DNA from: Rhizobium sp. BK650
GTDB lineage: Bacteria > Pseudomonadota > Alphaproteobacteria > Rhizobiales > Rhizobiaceae
Reading direction: 5' to 3'
Length of the DNA: 64,000 bases
Assembly: GCF_014195325.1 (NCBI RefSeq)
Contig: NZ_JACIBK010000001.1
Location: 124,001-188,000 of the forward strand
Positions 35,878-46,453 of the stretch are shown in pieces; position 1 is the stretch's first letter, and every line of letters starts with the position of its first letter. A program made the position numbers and the translations under genes. The notes under the pieces are model-generated. The model saw nothing but the letters and a program-made list of their open reading frames with translations. It had not been told where the DNA came from and did not search any database.

Positions 35878-38800
35878 CCTTTTCTTCAAATTTGCGCAGG
35901 AAATCCATGAAGCCGGCGAGATCGAAGGCGGCGACATAGGAGCGGAGTTCTTCCGTGAATGGCTGATTTGCCTCCACCTTGGCAAGGTCGTTCAGCTTGG
36001 CTTCTATACCTCTGACGTAACCGATCTCGCCGAGACGCAGCAGTTCCTCCACATGCGCGGCTCCGGGATTTTTCAGCGGCATGGCGGCGGTTGCCGGTGC
36101 CGGCGTCTGATCATCGGCATAGAGCCATTTTAAGCCGAGATGCAGGGCAAGCTTGTCGCGTAACTGTTTGATATCGACCGGCTTGCCGATTGCGTCATTG
36201 TGGCTGTCGTCGCTGCCGTCATGGGCGGCGGCATCACCGATATTGGCTGACAGCATCAAGATCGGTGATGCGCGTCCTGTTTCGCGCAGCCGGGAGACGA
36301 GCTGCCAGCCGTTCATGCCGGGCATGGAAATATCGACAAGGAAGAGATCCGGCTCGATGCCTTCGACCAGAGTCAGACAGTCAGGACCGCTCGCTGCCGT
36401 CAGCACGATGAAATCGAGCGGGACCAGGATTTCACGCATCATCTCACGATGATCCTCGTTGTCGTCGACGACGACGATGGTGCGGCGCGGACCGTCATAG
36501 CTGACGATCTTTTTCTCCTGCGGTGGGGCAGCAGGGCGCACGACCGCCGACAGCATGAGGCGCACGCGGAAGGTGGAGCCCTTGTCCTTTTCGCTCGCGA
36601 CAGAGATTTCGCCGCCGAGCGTATTGGTGAGCAACCGCGTGATGGTCAGGCCAAGTCCTAGACCGGGCATGGGCCGCACGCTTTCGGCCTCGCCACGCTG
36701 GAAGGGCTCGTAGATGCGCGTCAGATCCTTCTCGGCGATGCCGCGACCAGTGTCGGAAACCGTGAAGGTTGCGACCTGGCTGCGGTAGCCTACGTCGAAG
36801 CTGACGCTGCCTTCGTCGGTGAACTTGATGGCATTGGAAAGCAGGTTGACGAGGATCTGGCGCAGCCGCTTTTCGTCGGTGCGTACGAACTGCGGCAGAG
36901 CTTGTGACCGTTCGTGGATGAAGGTCAGCCCCTTCGCCTGCGCTTGCGGCCGGAACATGTCGACGATCTGGTCGAGGAAGTCCTGAATGTTGATCTCGTT
37001 TGAATAGACCTGCAGGCGGCCGGCTTCGATCTTCGAAATATCCAGAAGGCCGTCAATGAGACCCGAGAGATGCTCGGCACTGCGGCGGATGACCTTGATG
37101 GAGGACTGGCGCGGCGGGGGGATCGTATCGTCGCGCTCGAGGATCTGCGCGTAGCCGAGAACAGCATTCAGTGGCGTGCGCAGTTCGTGGCTGAGGCCAA
37201 CGACATAGCGACTTTTGGCGCGGTTGGCGGCTTCCGCCGTCTCCTTGGCGGTTTGAAGCGCGGCATCAGTTTTCTTATGGGCAGCGATTTCCTTGAGGAG
37301 CAGCGTGTTCTGCCGCGAAGATTCCTCTTCTGCTACCACGCGGCTGTCATGGGCGAGCACATAGAACCAGCAGGCGATGCCTGCGATGACCGAAAAGACG
37401 AAGAAGACGATCAGGATGGTGCGGTTGACGACTTCGGCCGTTTCTGGCGAAGCCGAGGCCATCTGATGGGCGATCATGGCGAGGATTGCGCCCACGGCAG
37501 TCAACGCGAGCACAACGGCAATGCCGTAGCGGCCGAGGCGGGTTGTCAGTTTCTGGACAATTGTTTCTGGCAGCAGCGTCTTTGCGACGGCGCCGACCTG
37601 CGCGTTGAAGCGGGCCCTTGGCTTGCACATGTCGTGGCAGCGGCTGTCGAGCGAGCAGCAAAGGGAGCAGATCGGCGCGGCATAGGCCGGGCACCATGCC
37701 ATGTCTTCAGGTTCGAACGGATGCTCGCAGACGGAGCAGGTGATGGTGGTCAGGTTCTTCCAGGCGTGACGCGGCTTGCGGGCGAGGTAATACTTGCCCT
37801 TCGTTATCAAGGCGAGAGCAGGCGAGGTGATCAACGCAATCACCAGCGTGATGTAAGGGGCAAGTGAGGCGGCGAGCGAGCCGAAAATGCCGAAATGGGC
37901 GACGAGCGCAATGCCGGCAGATAGCGTCATGGCGCCGAGGCCGACCGGATTGATGTCATAGAGATGGGCGCGCTTGAATTCGATGCCGGGAGGTGCAAGG
38001 CCGAGGGGCTTGTTGATGAAGAGGTCGGCCGAGATGGTGCAGAGCCAAGCCATGGCAATGATCGAGAATATGCCGAGCGTTTCCTCGAGCAGCCGGTAGA
38101 TGCCGAGTTCCATCAGGAGCAGCGCGATCGCCACGTTGAAGACCAGCCAGATGACGCGGCCGGGATGACTGTGCGTCAGGCGCGAGAAGAAGTTCGACCA
38201 GGCGAGTGAGCCGGCATAGGCATTCATCACGTTGATCTTCAACTGAGAGACCACCACGAAGGCGGCCATCAGCAGCAGGGCGGCATTATGCCAGGGGATC
38301 ATATAGCCGAAGGCGGTCAGGTACATTTGCGCGGGATCGGCGGCGCGGTCGACCGGCACGCCTGATGTGAAGGTCAGCACCACGAGGAAGGAGCCGGCGA
38401 GTAGCTTCGGCGCGCCGATGATGACCCAGCCCGGACCGGCGAGGAAGACGGCGAGGCGGTGGCGCCATTTGCGCTGCGGGTCCGGCGGCAGGAAGCGCAG
38501 GAAGTCAGCCTGTTCGCCGATCTGCGACATAAGCGCCAGGATGACGGCGGAAGCCGCGCCGAATTCGACGAGGTTGAAATCAGCGACGGTGCCGGGCGGA
38601 CCGGACGCATGGCGAATGCCGGCAAAGGCGCGCCAGACATCGAATTGGCCCCAGTCCATAAAGGCGATGAAGATGAAGGGCAGGATGTTCAGGACGATCC
38701 AGAACGGCTGGGTCATCAGCTGGAATTTGCTGATCAGGCGCACTCCGTGGGTGACGAGCGGGATCACCATGACGGCGCTGATGATGTAGCCGATCCATAA

Positions 38801-39244
38801 GGGAATGCCGAGCGTGAGTTCCAGCGCGCCCGACATGATCGAGGCCTCGATCGCAAAGAGCATGAAGGTGAAGCTCGCATAGATCAGCGAGGTGATGGTC
38901 GAGCCGATATAGCCGAAGCTCGCGCCGCGCGTCAGCAGGTCGATGTCGACGCCATGACGGATCGCATAGCGGCTGATCGGCAGGCCGATCGCCAGCATGG
39001 CGATGGAGGCGACGATAATGGCGAAGAAGGCATTGGTCGTGCCGTAAGAGAGCGTAATGGCGCCGCCGATCGCCTCCAGCGCCAGGAAAGAGATCGCGCC
39101 GATCGCTGTCTGCGAGATGCGCTGTGACGAGAAACGCCGGGCGCTCTTTGCGGTAAAGCGCAGCGCGTAATCTTCCAGCGTCTGGTTGGCGACCCAGCGA
39201 TTATATTCGCGTCTCACCGGAATGATGCGTTGGCGCGCTGTCAT
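35861..39244 (-). CDS. NCS1-type permease fused to a hybrid histidine kinase
   Basis: A 1127-residue protein. Residues about 15-485 are a full NCS1 (cytosine/purine/allantoin) permease with about twelve helices. A cysteine-rich module follows (503-540, eight Cys in 38 residues), then two more helices (about 572-592 and 608-630) and a coiled linker. The kinase core has H686 (GLSHELRTPLN), N804-type ATP-binding motifs (LLSNAIKFTD, SDTGRGIAEKD, GLGLGLTIT), a receiver with D971 (FLVDISMPGMNGW) and a C-terminal helical end (1060-1127). It resembles CbrA-like transporter-kinases in plan but with a different transporter family. It is co-translated with the downstream regulator and lies near the urea genes. 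Confidence 0.9.
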   Translation of the reverse strand: MTARQRIIPVRREYNRWVANQTLEDYALRFTAKSARRFSSQRISQTAIGAISFLALEAIGGAITLSYGTTNAFFAIIVASIAMLAIGLPISRYAIRHGVDIDLLTRGASFGYIGSTITSLIYASFTFMLFAIEASIMSGALELTLGIPLWIGYIISAVMVIPLVTHGVRLISKFQLMTQPFWIVLNILPFIFIAFMDWGQFDVWRAFAGIRHASGPPGTVADFNLVEFGAASAVILALMSQIGEQADFLRFLPPDPQRKWRHRLAVFLAGPGWVIIGAPKLLAGSFLVVLTFTSGVPVDRAADPAQMYLTAFGYMIPWHNAALLLMAAFVVVSQLKINVMNAYAGSLAWSNFFSRLTHSHPGRVIWLVFNVAIALLLMELGIYRLLEETLGIFSIIAMAWLCTISADLFINKPLGLAPPGIEFKRAHLYDINPVGLGAMTLSAGIALVAHFGIFGSLAASLAPYITLVIALITSPALALITKGKYYLARKPRHAWKNLTTITCSVCEHPFEPEDMAWCPAYAAPICSLCCSLDSRCHDMCKPRARFNAQVGAVAKTLLPETIVQKLTTRLGRYGIAVVLALTAVGAILAMIAHQMASASPETAEVVNRTILIVFFVFSVIAGIACWFYVLAHDSRVVAEEESSRQNTLLLKEIAAHKKTDAALQTAKETAEAANRAKSRYVVGLSHELRTPLNAVLGYAQILERDDTIPPPRQSSIKVIRRSAEHLSGLIDGLLDISKIEAGRLQVYSNEINIQDFLDQIVDMFRPQAQAKGLTFIHERSQALPQFVRTDEKRLRQILVNLLSNAIKFTDEGSVSFDVGYRSQVATFTVSDTGRGIAEKDLTRIYEPFQRGEAESVRPMPGLGLGLTITRLLTNTLGGEISVASEKDKGSTFRVRLMLSAVVRPAAPPQEKKIVSYDGPRRTIVVVDDNEDHREMMREILVPLDFIVLTAASGPDCLTLVEGIEPDLFLVDISMPGMNGWQLVSRLRETGRASPILMLSANIGDAAAHDGSDDSHNDAIGKPVDIKQLRDKLALHLGLKWLYADDQTPAPATAAMPLKNPGAAHVEELLRLGEIGYVRGIEAKLNDLAKVEANQPFTEELRSYVAAFDLAGFMDFLRKFEEKGETVG

Positions 39245-39422
39245 GCCTTCTTTCTGGCATCCTGGTTGGGATCATCGTCTCCTTGGCACTTTTGGCGGGA
39301 CGAGCAGGAAAGGCAAGAGGCCGCGTTCCGGCGGATTCACATAACGGCAATATTTTTGAAACCGTTCCGTCACATAAGGGCTCTAACTCTCCTGCCATTC
39401 GTTCAACCATTCGGTATTGCCC

Positions 39423-41327
39423 ATGTCTGTTTTCAGCCTTTGCCGCCTGAGCACCGCTCTCGTCTGTCTTCTTTCGACCGTGCCGTCGCTTGCTGCCGCT
39501 GAGCAGACGACGGTGACGAAAGCGCCCTACGTAGAGGCCGGAAACACCAATAAGCGTGGTGATGCCTGCTTCTCGACGGCAGACACCAATGCTGCCGTTC
39601 ATCTCCTCTCCGGCTTCCTCGAAGTCTGGACGCCGCGCACGCCCTTCGTCGACGCTGGTGTTGAGGCTCCGGCCAAGGACAATTGTCCCGCGGTCGTCAA
39701 GACGGATTGGGACGGCATTCCCTTCAGCAAGACCGATGGCCAGATCGTCAACAAACTCGTCCATGACGCCAATATCGCCTATGTCGTCAAAGCGACCAAG
39801 GCGCGGACGGCCGAACAGGCGGTCGCCGCCTATCTCGACGATCGCCGCGGCAAGAATGCCAGCATCGTGGATGGCCTTGGCCCGTTGACGGATGCCTGGA
39901 AGGCCGGCTCCAAGCAGACCACCACGATCACCGAAGTCGCAGCCGATGCGACGACCGTCAAATATGACGACAAGGGCAACAATCGCGGCGCCGGCAGCAG
40001 ACCGGACACGGAGAACAAGACCGACGCCAATGCGGACATGGGTCTTGCCATCGACTTCATCAATGCCGCAAGCGGTGACGGCTCGACAGAGCCCGCCAAG
40101 CGTTATTTCAAATATGGCCGTCCCTACCGCTGGAGCCAGGAGGTGTCAGTGGTGCCGGCGCTCGAGCCCGCCAAGAGCGGCAAGCCAGTCGAGGACGGCG
40201 GCTTTCCGAGCGGGCATACGGCGGAAGCCTGGCGGGACGCGCTCGCCATGGCCTATCTCGTGCCGCAGCGCTTTCAGGAGATGATCACGCGCGCCAGCGA
40301 ACTGGGCGAAAGCCGTATTCTGGCGGGTATGCATTCTCCGCTCGACGTCATGGGTGGCCGCATGCTCGGCACCGCCACGGTCGTCTATAACCTGAACAAG
40401 GCCGACAATGCCGCTTTGAAGAGTGATGCTTACGCTCAGGCGCAATCATGGCTGATTGCCAAATCGGGCGTTGCGGATGCGGCTGCGCTCGAAGTTGCAG
40501 CCCATGCAGCGCCGCTCGCAGCAGACCGTTTCGCCAATCATGACGCCAATCGCAGCTACGTGCTGCAGCGCCTGAGCTACGGCCTGCCCACGATCCATCC
40601 GACCGGTGAGCCGGCCCGCGTGCCCCAGGGCGCCGAGGTGCTTCTTGAAACGCGTCTGCCCTATCTCGACGTCGAACAGCGTCGCAACGTGCTCGGCACG
40701 ACGGAGATCGCCTCGGGCTATCCACTCATCGACGACGCCGAAGGCTACGGCCGCCTCAACCTGTTTGCCGCCGCTGACGGTTACGGCGCCTTCGAACAGG
40801 ATGTGACCGTGACGATGGATGCGGCGAAGGGCGGCTTCAATGCGATCGACACCTGGCGCAACGACATCGGCGGCAAGGGCAGGCTCGTCAAGCGCGGCAG
40901 CGGTGTCCTCCGGCTCGCAGGCGACAACACTTATGCCGGCGGCACGGTGCTGGAAGACGGCGTCTTGGTGGCAGGATCGCCATCGGCCTTCGGCATCGGG
41001 GGGCTGACGCTTAATGGCGGTTTTCTCGTTCTGGCGGCCGACAAGCCGTTGGCCGTGGGCGGCGATTATCAGCAACTCACCAGTGCAACGGTAAAGCCAA
41101 CGCTTGGCACAGACGGCGCCGGCGTGCTTGTCGTCGAAGGCACGGCGGCGCTTGCCGGCGATCTCGACGTCACGCTTGTCGATGGCTTTGTCCCGGCGCC
41201 CGGTACGAAGATCGAAATCCTGAAGGCCAAGGCTGTCACCGGTATCTTCGAAAAGTTCACCATCTCCGGCCATAGGGCGAGCCTGTCCTATGGTCCGACA
41301 TCGGTTACTTTGACGATCGAGGGATAA
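39423..41327 (+). CDS. Exported PAP2/acid phosphatase with C-terminal autotransporter-type repeats
   Basis: A 634-residue exported protein with a signal peptide (about 1-27, ending SLAAA-EQ). A class A acid-phosphatase/PAP2 domain follows (about 100-330). Its motifs are in order: K-x6-RP (KYGRPYRW region), FPSGHTAEAW and ESRILAGMHSPLDVMGG. The C-terminal region (about 470-634) carries an autotransporter-associated beta-strand repeat (RLVKRGSGVLRLAGDNTYAG, GGTVLEDGVLVAGSPSAFG). There is no membrane beta-barrel, so it cannot be a normal autotransporter. It is divergent from the permease-kinase. An unusual combination; substrate unknown. Confidence 0.8.
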   Translation: MSVFSLCRLSTALVCLLSTVPSLAAAEQTTVTKAPYVEAGNTNKRGDACFSTADTNAAVHLLSGFLEVWTPRTPFVDAGVEAPAKDNCPAVVKTDWDGIPFSKTDGQIVNKLVHDANIAYVVKATKARTAEQAVAAYLDDRRGKNASIVDGLGPLTDAWKAGSKQTTTITEVAADATTVKYDDKGNNRGAGSRPDTENKTDANADMGLAIDFINAASGDGSTEPAKRYFKYGRPYRWSQEVSVVPALEPAKSGKPVEDGGFPSGHTAEAWRDALAMAYLVPQRFQEMITRASELGESRILAGMHSPLDVMGGRMLGTATVVYNLNKADNAALKSDAYAQAQSWLIAKSGVADAAALEVAAHAAPLAADRFANHDANRSYVLQRLSYGLPTIHPTGEPARVPQGAEVLLETRLPYLDVEQRRNVLGTTEIASGYPLIDDAEGYGRLNLFAAADGYGAFEQDVTVTMDAAKGGFNAIDTWRNDIGGKGRLVKRGSGVLRLAGDNTYAGGTVLEDGVLVAGSPSAFGIGGLTLNGGFLVLAADKPLAVGGDYQQLTSATVKPTLGTDGAGVLVVEGTAALAGDLDVTLVDGFVPAPGTKIEILKAKAVTGIFEKFTISGHRASLSYGPTSVTLTIEG

Positions 41328-41336
41328 TATCAAACG

Positions 41337-41371
41337 GGCAGGGACATCCTCTTCCTGAGCATGTCCCTGCC
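41337..41371 (+). terminator. Stem-loop after the phosphatase gene
   Basis: GGCAGGGACAT (41337-41347) and its complement (41361-41371) form a perfect 11-bp stem with a 13-base loop, starting 10 bases after the stop. No T tract follows, so termination may depend on Rho or the hairpin may protect the mRNA. Confidence 0.6.
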
Positions 41372-41507
41372 GGGCCCGTCCGTTCGCCCCATGCGCCTAC
41401 GTCATTTTGCGTATGTGTTTTCGCGCTGCAGCACCCGATAGTCCCCTCAGCAACAGTCATTTCCGTTTCCGGCCTGTTGCGGAACAAAAAGAGGGGAGTT
41501 CAACCAG

Positions 41508-42800
<1,293 letters not shown>

Positions 42801-42828
42801 GTTAGCCGGTCCGACATGAGCCACAAGA

Positions 42829-42859
42829 CTTCCGTCCGGATTTCAAGTCCGGGCGGAAG
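42829..42859 (+). terminator. Intra-operon stem-loop between urtA and urtB
   Basis: CTTCCGTCCGGA (42829-42840) pairs with TCCGGGCGGAAG (42848-42859) with one G-U pair and a 7-base loop. There is no T tract, so it may act as partial terminator or mRNA-stabilising hairpin that favours urtA over the downstream genes. Confidence 0.6.
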
Positions 42860-42912
42860 CTTCGTCCCCAGCGGTATTGCCAAATAGGCCAACGACTTAG
42901 GCGGGAAAGCCG

Positions 42913-44532
42913 ATGTATCGCGCCATCAAGATCTTTCTTTTGACCATCTGCTTGACACTGACCGGGCTGACGACCGGCCTCAATGCCCAGGACGACGTCC
43001 ACGCTCTTGTGGATGCGCTCGGCGTCGGCGGATTTCCGGAGCGTGAAGCGGCCATCAAGGCGCTAGGCGCTTCCAAGGATGCGCATGTCAGCCAGATATT
43101 GCAGCAACTGAGCGACGGCCTGCTCTATGTGAACTCCGATGAAGGCGGTCCTGTTCTCGTTCAGGGCGGTACGGATGACGAGCCGACCTATTCCGATCCG
43201 CTCACCGGTGAAGCCGTTGCCGACATCGATCCCGACACGATGTCGAAGGTGAAGATCAACAATTCGCTGCGCACGCTCATCGGCACCATGACGAGCCAGA
43301 TGACGCTGCTGAGTCCCGATCGCGGCGCCCGTCTCGCGGCTGCCCAGGGGCTATTGAAGGATGCCGATCCGGCCAATCTCGATCTGCTGAATTCCGCACT
43401 GGCAGACGAAAAGGACGCCGAGATCAAGAGCACGATGGAAGCGGCCCGCGCCGTCATGGTGCTGAAGAGCGATGTCAGCGCCGACGAGAAGAGGCAGGCT
43501 ATCGATACGGTTGCCGCACGTGGCGGCCGCGATGCGCTGACTATCCTGACCACGGCACTGGCAACGGCGCCTGATGATCTCAAACCTGCTATTCAGGCAC
43601 ATATCAGCAACATCAACCGCAGCCTGGCCCTCTGGAACATCGTCCAGAACGTCTGGTACGGGCTGTCCCTCGGCTCGGTGCTGCTGCTTGCGGCCATTGG
43701 CCTCGCCATCACCTTCGGCGTCATGGGCGTCATCAACATGGCGCATGGTGAGATGGTGATGATTGGCGCCTACACGACCTATGTCGTCCAGGAATATATC
43801 ACTGCGAATTTTCCCGGCATGGCGGATTATTCGCTGGCTTTCTCCGTGCCTGCCGCTTTCATCTTCACCGGCTTCGTCGGCCTTGTCATCGAGCGCGTGG
43901 TGATCCGCTATCTCTACGGCCGGCCGCTGGAAACGCTGCTGGCCACCTGGGGCGTATCGCTGATCCTGCAGCAGGCTGTGCGCACGGTCTTCGGCCCGAC
44001 CAATCGTGAGGTGCGCAATCCGAGCTGGATGTCGGGCGCTTTCGAATTTGGTGGTCTGTCGATCACCTGGAACCGCCTGTGGATCATCGTCTTCTCGATG
44101 GCGGTCTTCGTGGCGCTCCTGATGCTGCTGAAGCGTTCCGCCTTCGGCCTGCAGATGCGTGCCGTCACCCAGAACCGGCGCATGGCCTCGTCCATGGGTA
44201 TCCGCACCGGCTGGGTCGATGCCTTCACCTTCGCGCTTGGCTCCGGCATTGCCGGCATGGCGGGTGTGGCGCTCTCGCAGATCGACAACGTCTCGCCGAA
44301 CCTCGGCCAGAGCTACATCATCGACAGCTTCATGGTCGTGGTGTTCGGCGGTGTCGGCAATCTCTGGGGCACGTTGGTCGGCGCATTATCGCTCGGTGTC
44401 GTCAACAAGTTCCTCGAGCCCTTTGCAGGGGCCGTGCTCGGCAAGATCCTGGTGCTCGTCCTCATCATTCTCTTCATCCAGAAGCGTCCGCGCGGACTCT
44501 TCGCACTCAAAGGAAGGGCGGTGGAAGCATGA
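42913..44532 (+). CDS. urtB: Urea ABC transporter permease UrtB
   Basis: A 539-residue LivH-type permease. A signal-like helix (about 1-25) and a long soluble, helical HEAT-like region (about 30-235) come before the standard permease part (about 240-535, VWYGLSLGSVLLLAAIGLAI, MGVINMAHGEMVMIGAYTTY). This long N-terminus is normal for UrtB. The EAA-like loop is QNRRMASSMGIRTGW. Its stop overlaps the urtC start (ATGA). Confidence 0.95.
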   Translation: MYRAIKIFLLTICLTLTGLTTGLNAQDDVHALVDALGVGGFPEREAAIKALGASKDAHVSQILQQLSDGLLYVNSDEGGPVLVQGGTDDEPTYSDPLTGEAVADIDPDTMSKVKINNSLRTLIGTMTSQMTLLSPDRGARLAAAQGLLKDADPANLDLLNSALADEKDAEIKSTMEAARAVMVLKSDVSADEKRQAIDTVAARGGRDALTILTTALATAPDDLKPAIQAHISNINRSLALWNIVQNVWYGLSLGSVLLLAAIGLAITFGVMGVINMAHGEMVMIGAYTTYVVQEYITANFPGMADYSLAFSVPAAFIFTGFVGLVIERVVIRYLYGRPLETLLATWGVSLILQQAVRTVFGPTNREVRNPSWMSGAFEFGGLSITWNRLWIIVFSMAVFVALLMLLKRSAFGLQMRAVTQNRRMASSMGIRTGWVDAFTFALGSGIAGMAGVALSQIDNVSPNLGQSYIIDSFMVVVFGGVGNLWGTLVGALSLGVVNKFLEPFAGAVLGKILVLVLIILFIQKRPRGLFALKGRAVEA

Positions 44533-45692
44533 TTACGGCCTTCCTTCTCCGGTCTCTCGACCGCCGGATCTCCATTGCCATCGCCATCCTGCTGATGATC
44601 GCGGTCCTCGTGCCGGTGCTCAATCTGGCGACCTCGGCTGACAATCCGCTGCATGTGCCGACCTATATCATGGCGCTGTTCGGCAAGTATCTGACCTATG
44701 CGCTCTTGGCGCTGGCGCTTGATCTCGTCTGGGGCTTCTGCGGCATTCTCTCGCTCGGCCACGGCGCCTTCTTCGCACTCGGCGGTTATGCGATGGGCAT
44801 GTATCTGATGCGCCAGATCGGTTCGCGTGGTGTCTACGGCGATCCCATCCTGCCGGATTTCATGGTTTTCCTGAACTGGAAGGAACTGCCCTGGTTCTGG
44901 CACGGCTTTGATCAGTTCTGGTTTGCTGCACTGATGGTGCTGCTGGTGCCGGGCCTGCTTGCCTTCGTCTTCGGCTGGTTCGCCTTCCGCAGCAGAGTCA
45001 ACGGCGTCTATCTCTCGATCATCACGCAGGCCATGACCTATGCGCTGCTGCTTGCCTTCTTCCGCAACGACATGGGCTTCGGCGGCAATAACGGCATGAC
45101 CGATTTCAAGGATATCCTCGGCTTCAATGTGCAGGCGGACGGCACGCGTGCGGCGCTCTTTGCTGCCACGGCGATCTTCCTGGCGCTGTCACTGATGATT
45201 GCCTCGGCCATCGTGCGCTCGAAATTCGGCAAGGTGCTGGTCGGCGTGCGCGATGCGGAAAGCCGCACGCGCTTCCTCGGCTACCGCGTCGAGCATTTCA
45301 AGCTCTTCACCTTCGTCGTCTCGGCGATGATGGCCGGCATTGCCGGCGCGCTCTATGTGCCGCAGGTCGGGATCATCAATCCCGGCGAATTCGCTCCGGC
45401 CAACTCCATCGAGGTCGTCATCTGGACGGCTGTCGGCGGGCGGGCGACGCTGATCGGGCCGATCATCGGCGCTATCCTCGTCAACGGCGGCAAGACGATT
45501 TTTACCGGCCTTTTCCCCGATTACTGGCTGTTTGCGCTCGGCGGTCTCTTCGTGCTCGTGACGCTGTTCCTGCCCAAAGGCATTGTCGGCACGATTGCCC
45601 AGTATCTTGGCAAGCGGAAGCCACTCTCGAATGGCGTGCCGCCCGCGGCGGCCGAAGAGGGCGTCGAGGCAAAAATCCAGGCTGCGGAGTAG
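44529..45692 (+). CDS. urtC: Urea ABC transporter permease UrtC
   Basis: A 387-residue LivM-type permease with about ten helices: LALDLVWGFCGILSLGHGAF near the start and FGKVLVGVRDAESRTRFLGY as the EAA-like loop. The ATG at 44529 overlaps the urtB stop, which argues for translational coupling; the frame extends far upstream within urtB but only as antisense-free shadow. It pairs with UrtB as the urea channel. Confidence 0.95.
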   Translation: MITAFLLRSLDRRISIAIAILLMIAVLVPVLNLATSADNPLHVPTYIMALFGKYLTYALLALALDLVWGFCGILSLGHGAFFALGGYAMGMYLMRQIGSRGVYGDPILPDFMVFLNWKELPWFWHGFDQFWFAALMVLLVPGLLAFVFGWFAFRSRVNGVYLSIITQAMTYALLLAFFRNDMGFGGNNGMTDFKDILGFNVQADGTRAALFAATAIFLALSLMIASAIVRSKFGKVLVGVRDAESRTRFLGYRVEHFKLFTFVVSAMMAGIAGALYVPQVGIINPGEFAPANSIEVVIWTAVGGRATLIGPIIGAILVNGGKTIFTGLFPDYWLFALGGLFVLVTLFLPKGIVGTIAQYLGKRKPLSNGVPPAAAEEGVEAKIQAAE

Positions 45693-45696
45693 AACC

Positions 45697-46452
45697 ATGA
45701 TCCCCGACGTCAAACCCAACAGCGTGCTCTACCTCAGCGGTGTCTCGGTTTCTTTCGATGGCTTCAAGGCGCTCAACTCGCTTTCCATCGTCATAGAGCC
45801 CGGCGAACTCCGGGCGATCATCGGCCCGAACGGCGCCGGCAAAACGACGATGATGGACATCATCACCGGTAAGACCCGGCCCGACGAAGGCGAGGTCTTC
45901 TTTAACGGCACGATCGATCTCACCAAGAAGGACGAGGCCGATATCGCACAGCTCGGCATTGGCCGGAAATTCCAGAAGCCGACTGTCTTCGAAAGCCATA
46001 CGGTCTGGGACAATCTGGAACTGGCATTGAACCGTCGGCGCACGGTGTTTTCGACGCTCTTCTATCGCCTTTCCGGTGAGGACAAGGATCGTATCGATGA
46101 GATCCTGGAGACGGTGCGCCTGACGCATCGCCGTGATGAGTTTGCAGCCAACCTGTCGCACGGTCAGAAGCAGTGGCTGGAGATCGGCATGCTGCTTGCG
46201 CAGGAGCCGAAGCTTCTGCTCGTGGATGAGCCGGTGGCCGGCATGACCGATGCCGAGACGGCGGAAACGGCGATCCTGCTCAAGGATATCGCCAAGACGC
46301 GGTCTGTCGTTGTCGTCGAGCACGATATGGGCTTCATCCGCGATCTTGGTGTGAAGGTAACGTGTCTTGCGGAAGGTTCGGTGCTGGCGGAAGGATCCAT
46401 TGATTTCGTCAGCAACGATCCGAAGGTGATCGAGAACTATCTGGGGCGCTGA
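45697..46452 (+). CDS. urtD: Urea ABC transporter ATPase UrtD
   Basis: A 251-residue ATPase with Walker A GPNGAGKTT, the variant signature LSHGQKQWLEIGM that is characteristic of UrtD, and Walker B LLLVDEPVAGM. The ATG at 45697 lies 4 bases after urtC. It works with UrtE to power urea uptake. Confidence 0.95.
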   Translation: MIPDVKPNSVLYLSGVSVSFDGFKALNSLSIVIEPGELRAIIGPNGAGKTTMMDIITGKTRPDEGEVFFNGTIDLTKKDEADIAQLGIGRKFQKPTVFESHTVWDNLELALNRRRTVFSTLFYRLSGEDKDRIDEILETVRLTHRRDEFAANLSHGQKQWLEIGMLLAQEPKLLLVDEPVAGMTDAETAETAILLKDIAKTRSVVVVEHDMGFIRDLGVKVTCLAEGSVLAEGSIDFVSNDPKVIENYLGR

Positions 46453-46453
46453 G

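Noticed and set aside
41372..41507. A sigma-54 promoter upstream of urtA
   Set aside because: I checked for GG-N10-GC. The only GG/GC pair near TTGC is 6 bases apart, so no -24/-12 element is claimed.
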